From: an uncultured Rikenella sp.
GTDB taxonomy: Bacteria > Bacteroidota > Bacteroidia > Bacteroidales > Rikenellaceae
Assembly: GCA_910577885.1 (NCBI GenBank)
Contig: CAJTNK010000085.1
Coordinates: 1 to 8,738, forward strand
Length of the DNA stretch: 8,738 bases
Direction of reading: 5' to 3'
Shown: positions 5,184 through 8,738 of the stretch, in pieces
Layout: the number at the start of each line of letters is the position of its first letter
Numbering within the stretch: the first letter of the stretch is position 1
Notes under the pieces: generated by a model
Database searches by the model: none
Told to the model about the DNA's origin: nothing
What the model saw: the letters and a program-made list of their open reading frames with translations, nothing else
Translations under genes and position numbers: made by a program

Positions 5184-8100
5184 TCACGCCGTCAACCCCG
5201 CCAGCGTTTCGCGCAGAGCCGAGACCGTCGCCACACCGTTCACCGACAAAGATAATTTATTATTGGCTTGGTTGAGTTTGAAACGCTTGGGCTGCCCGGC
5301 CACCGCCCGCAGCAGCGTCATGAACCGCTCGCTCTTGTAGAACGCCGACCGTTCGTCGGCCACGAAATAGAGCGTCGCCCGCCCCCCTTTCAGGACGATC
5401 CGTTCGATGCCGTCGGCCTCGGCCACCCACCGCAGCCGCACCACCTCGAACAGCTCTTCCACCGAGGCCGGCGGTTCGCCGAAACGGTCCGTCAACCGGG
5501 CGATGAAACCCGCCAACGCCTCCTCTGTCCGAAGGCTGTCCAACTCGCGGTACAGACGGATCTTTTCGGCCGTCGTGCCGATGTAGCTGTCCGGCAAGTG
5601 AGCCGACGAGTCGGTCTCCACCACGCAGTCGATCGCCGTGATGTCCGGTTCCAACCCCTGCTCCTCGCGCAGCTCCGCCACCGCCTCGGCCATGATTTTC
5701 TGGTAGGTTTCGAAACCGATGTCCGTGATGAAACCGCTCTGCTCGGCCCCCAGAATGTTCCCCGCCCCGCGGATATCGAGGTCCTGCATGGCGATGTTGA
5801 AGCCGCTCCCGAGGTCCGAGAACTCCTCCAAGGCCCTCAACCGCCGGTGAGCGTCCGACGTCACGGCCTCTTCGGAAGGAATCAGCAGGTAACAGTAGGC
5901 CTTTCGATTGGTCCGCCCGACGCGTCCCCGCAGCTGGTGGAGATCCGACAGGCCGAACCGGTGCGCATCGTTGATGATGATCGTATTGGCGTTCGGAATA
6001 TCGATCCCCGACTCGATAATGGTGGTCGCCAGCAGCACGTCGTACTCGCCGTAGATGAAGTCCATCATGATCTTTTCGAGTTCGGCGGCCGGCATCTGGC
6101 CGTGCCCCACAGCCACCCGCGCCCCCGGACACAGCCGCTGGATCATCTCCCGGATCTGACCGAGCGTCTGAACCCGGTTATGCAGGAAAAAGACCTGTCC
6201 GCCGCGCTGCAATTCGGTTTCGATCGCCTCGCGGATGATCTCCTCGTCGAACACATCGACCTCCGTCGCCACCGGCTGCCGGTTGGGCGGCGGGGTGTTG
6301 ATGATCGAGAGGTCGCGCGCCCCCATGAGCGAAAACTGGAGCGTCCGCGGAATCGGCGTCGCCGTCAGCGTCAGCGTATCCACGTTGGCTTTCAGGTGCC
6401 TCAACTTCTCCTTGTTGGCCACGCCGAACTTCTGCTCCTCGTCGATCACCAGCAGCCCCAGGTCCCGGAATCGCACGTTTTTCCCCAGCAGTCGATGGGT
6501 CCCGATGATGATGTCGATTTTTCCGGCCGCCAGATCGTCCAGTATCTCCCGCGTCTGCTTGGCGGACTTGACCCGCGAGAAGTTCTCGACCCGCACCGGA
6601 AAATCCTTCAGCCGCCGGGCGAAGGTCCGGTAGTGTTGGAGCGAAAGGACCGTGGTCGGCACCAGCACGGCCACCTGTTTGCCATCGGTCGCCGCCTTGA
6701 ATGCGGCGCGAATCGCGATTTCGGTCTTTCCGAACCCCACGTCGCCGCACACCAGACGATCCATCGGAACGGGTTGTTCCATATCCTCTTTCACGGCCTG
6801 CGTGGCGCTCTGCTGATCGGGCGTATCCTCGTACAGGAACGAAGCCTCGAGCTCCTGCTGCAGAAAACCGTCCGCCGAAAAGGCATGCCCTTCGCTCGCC
6901 TTCCGCCGCGCATACAACGCGATCAGCTCCCGCGCAATATCCTTGACCTTGTTTTTGGTGGTCTGCTTGAGTTTCTGCCAAGCCCCCGAACCGAGCTTGT
7001 GGACCTTCGGCTCCGGCGCATCCTTGTCCTTGTACTTGCTGATCCGGTGGAGCGAGTGGACGTTGACGAACAGAATGTCGTTGTCGCGATAGACCAGTTT
7101 GATAAACTCCTGCACCACCCCGCCCGTCGTGCTCCGCACCAGGCCTCCGAAGCGTCCCACACCGTGGTCGATGTGCACGACGAAGTCGCCCACCTGCAAG
7201 GCATTGAGTTCGGCGATGGTCATGCTCTCACGCCGGTCGATCTCGTTGGGAACGGTGTAGCGGTGGTAGCGGTCGAAGATCTGATGGTCGGTGTACAACG
7301 CCAGCCGCAGCGCCGGCAGCACGAAACCGCCGTGGAGCGTCAGCGGGATATGCCCGTACCCCACATGGGCCAGCCCCACCGACTCGAAGATGTTCTCCAG
7401 CCGCTCCATCTGAGCACGGTTTTCGGTCAGGATATAGGTAGTCCTCCCCTCCTCATTCCCCCGCCGAATATCGGCGGCCAACAGCTCGAAGTTTTTGTTG
7501 AACTGCGGCTGCGGCGAGGCGCCGAAATCGACATCCTGCTGCCCTTCGTCGGAAGGTCGCTCGGGGGCGCTGACATTCAGCGAGATCCACCGCCACCCGG
7601 CGGTCTCGACCACGAACTGTCGGCGGCTGGTCACCAGCCGGTCGATCTCGGCCGGCTCCTCCAACTCACCCAGCAGCTTGGTCCGGATCTGGTCCAGCCG
7701 GCCCAGCAAATGGACCGGATTGGTCATCCAGAGCGTCGCGCCGTCCGAACCGATATACTCTGCCAGCGAAACCCGCGTCTCGGCCAGTTCCGGCCGTTTG
7801 AGGTTGGGCACGACCTCCACCTCCTCCCGAGTCTCGGTCGAGAGCTGGCTCCCGACGCTGAACAGACGGATCGACTCGATGTCGTCGCCGAAAAAGTCGA
7901 TCCGGTAAGGCTTGCTGTCTCCGTACGAAAAGAGGTCGACAATCCCGCCCCGCCGAGAGTATTGTCCCGGTTCGCCGACGAAGTCCACCCGTTCGAACCC
8001 GTAGTCGGTCAGTTGCTGTTCCAGTTGGTCCATCCCGATGCGCTGTCCTCTCCGCAGCTTCAGTATCCGCTCGGCCAGCCGTTGGCGGTCGGCCACCTTT

Positions 8101-8507
8101 TCGGCCAAGGCCTCGGGATAGCTACAGATCAGGAGCGGCGCAGCCGAATCGCGATACCCGGCCAGGGCGGTCAGCACGGCGGTCCGCTGGACGATCCCGG
8201 CCGGATCCTCGCGGTGGCTCTGCACCGACCGCTTATAAGCGGTCGGGTAGAACAGAATCCGATTCTCCGCCGCCAGTGCGCCGTTCAGGTTGATGAGGTC
8301 GTTGCACAGGTACGACGCCTCGTCCCGGTCGCCGGCCACGAGCAGGTGGACGCCGCCCCGCTTACCCGCCAGGCTCCCGGCCACCAGCGCCAGCAACGAT
8401 CCGGCCATCCCTTTGATCCTCAGACTCCGCTGCCTCCCGAACGCCCGGTCGAGCTCCCGGAGGGCATCGCTCGCGTCGATCCGACGCACCAACTCTTCTA
8501 TGGTCAT
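5184..8507 (-). CDS. mfd: Transcription-repair coupling factor Mfd
   Basis: 1107-aa superfamily 2 DNA translocase that recognises RNA polymerase stalled at DNA damage, pushes it off the template and recruits UvrA for nucleotide excision repair. Domains in order: UvrB-like N-terminal module (about 1-350), RNA-polymerase interaction domain (about 430-500, with DFVVHIDHGVGRFGGL at its start), translocase lobe 1 with Walker A GDVGFGKT (588-595), DEEQ box (689-692) and TATPIPR (715-721), lobe 2 with ATTIIESGIDIPNA (827-840) and the QLRGRVGR motif VI (858-865), the TRG region just after it, and a C-terminal domain (about 950-1107) that masks UvrA binding. Length is close to the usual 1100-1150. The ATG at 8507 is the natural start; no strong ribosome site precedes it. 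It stands alone on its transcript as far as the window shows. A hairpin and a repeat with terminator features follow its stop. Confidence 0.97.
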   Translation of the reverse strand: MTIEELVRRIDASDALRELDRAFGRQRSLRIKGMAGSLLALVAGSLAGKRGGVHLLVAGDRDEASYLCNDLINLNGALAAENRILFYPTAYKRSVQSHREDPAGIVQRTAVLTALAGYRDSAAPLLICSYPEALAEKVADRQRLAERILKLRRGQRIGMDQLEQQLTDYGFERVDFVGEPGQYSRRGGIVDLFSYGDSKPYRIDFFGDDIESIRLFSVGSQLSTETREEVEVVPNLKRPELAETRVSLAEYIGSDGATLWMTNPVHLLGRLDQIRTKLLGELEEPAEIDRLVTSRRQFVVETAGWRWISLNVSAPERPSDEGQQDVDFGASPQPQFNKNFELLAADIRRGNEEGRTTYILTENRAQMERLENIFESVGLAHVGYGHIPLTLHGGFVLPALRLALYTDHQIFDRYHRYTVPNEIDRRESMTIAELNALQVGDFVVHIDHGVGRFGGLVRSTTGGVVQEFIKLVYRDNDILFVNVHSLHRISKYKDKDAPEPKVHKLGSGAWQKLKQTTKNKVKDIARELIALYARRKASEGHAFSADGFLQQELEASFLYEDTPDQQSATQAVKEDMEQPVPMDRLVCGDVGFGKTEIAIRAAFKAATDGKQVAVLVPTTVLSLQHYRTFARRLKDFPVRVENFSRVKSAKQTREILDDLAAGKIDIIIGTHRLLGKNVRFRDLGLLVIDEEQKFGVANKEKLRHLKANVDTLTLTATPIPRTLQFSLMGARDLSIINTPPPNRQPVATEVDVFDEEIIREAIETELQRGGQVFFLHNRVQTLGQIREMIQRLCPGARVAVGHGQMPAAELEKIMMDFIYGEYDVLLATTIIESGIDIPNANTIIINDAHRFGLSDLHQLRGRVGRTNRKAYCYLLIPSEEAVTSDAHRRLRALEEFSDLGSGFNIAMQDLDIRGAGNILGAEQSGFITDIGFETYQKIMAEAVAELREEQGLEPDITAIDCVVETDSSAHLPDSYIGTTAEKIRLYRELDSLRTEEALAGFIARLTDRFGEPPASVEELFEVVRLRWVAEADGIERIVLKGGRATLYFVADERSAFYKSERFMTLLRAVAGQPKRFKLNQANNKLSLSVNGVATVSALRETLAGLTA

Positions 8508-8584
8508 GTTTCTCAGTGTGATATCTCTCTTGTGTTAAGCGACTTTCTCTCCGGGGGAAGAATTGTTTTTCTCCGATGGTTCGC

Positions 8585-8660
8585 GTGCCGAGCTGATTTC
8601 CGCAGCGCGGCCAAAGAAAGCTGCGCCCGGCAGGCCTGCAAAACACCCTGTGGGCGCGCG
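8585..8660 (-). repeat. Degenerate palindromic repeat, copy D, upstream of mfd
   Basis: This is a divergent single-arm copy in the same orientation as 4630-4757. AGGCCTGCAAAAC followed by ACCCTGTGGGCGCGC (8632-8660) corresponds to AGGCCAGTAAAAC followed by GCCCTTTGGGCGCGC at 4729-4756. Bases 8585-8593 carry GTGCCGAGC, the left half of the small palindrome seen at 129-142. The middle (8595-8630) is not clearly related. The copy sits about 80-150 bp upstream of the mfd start. Confidence 0.5.
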
Positions 8661-8738
8661 GCGGATTTTACCCTCGAGCCGGACGGGGCCCAACCCTCTC
8701 GGGGAGAATCAATCTCTTTCCTCTCCCCCGCTCGAGCC
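8661..8738. other. Non-coding edge region upstream of mfd
   Basis: No gene is seen. CTCGAGCC occurs twice (8673-8680 and 8731-8738), and CGGGGAGA near 8700 is loosely complementary to TCTCCCCCG near 8722-8730, an imperfect hairpin with one extra C. The mfd promoter should lie between here and 8508, but no clear Bacteroidetes -7/-33 pair is visible. The repeat at 8585-8660 lies within the same 231-bp non-coding stretch. Confidence 0.4.

Noticed and set aside
4187..5275. Several short open frames in the mfd-coaX spacer (for example 4747-4962 plus, 4835-5137 minus, 4997-5275 plus)
   Set aside because: They are Arg/Pro/Ala-rich, overlap each other on both strands, cross the inverted repeats and lack ribosome sites or recognisable domains.
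1..8738. CRISPR array, insertion sequence with transposase, or phage genes
   Set aside because: There are no regularly spaced direct repeats, and no transposase, integrase or phage motifs in any credible frame.

Overview
The window looks like chromosomal DNA from a GC-rich member of the Bacteroidales, most likely Alistipes or a close relative in the Rikenellaceae. This is inferred from the gene order coaX / outer-membrane barrel / TPR protein / lptC, from a LptC with a lipobox, from the lack of strong Shine-Dalgarno sequences, and from the high GC content. No rRNA, tRNA, CRISPR array, transposase or phage gene is visible.

All five protein genes are on the minus strand, so transcription runs from right to left. 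Bases 8738-8508 are non-coding and hold a degenerate repeat copy. Bases 8507-5184 encode Mfd, the transcription-repair coupling factor. Bases 5183-4600 are a 584-bp gene-free spacer. Bases 4599-202 hold four co-directional genes: coaX (type III pantothenate kinase), an outer-membrane beta-barrel protein that overlaps the coaX end, a secreted TPR protein, and lptC (LPS export). Bases 201-1 hold another repeat copy. The first two genes of the group overlap by 23 bp, and the later ones are separated by 168 and 146 bp, so they probably form one operon with internal control points. Three of the four products go to the cell envelope; CoaX makes the first CoA-pathway intermediate in the cytoplasm.

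The coding content is ordinary. The unexpected signal lies between the genes. A family of GC-rich palindromic repeats occurs at about 46-185, 4630-4757, 5031-5102 and 8585-8660. It flanks both transcription units and does not enter any gene. The best copies are imperfect palindromes whose two arms each form a short hairpin followed by a T-run pointing outward, like a bidirectional terminator. Two copies in opposite orientation enclose a 234-bp segment (4763-4996) with five concentric sets of inverted repeats closing on a GCGA tetraloop. Smaller perfect palindromes of the type GCGAT...ATCGC occur at 6-22, 857-875 and 5124-5140. The whole arrangement could be a decayed non-autonomous mobile repeat (MITE- or REP-like), a set of terminators, or a structured RNA. 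Sequence alone does not decide between these.
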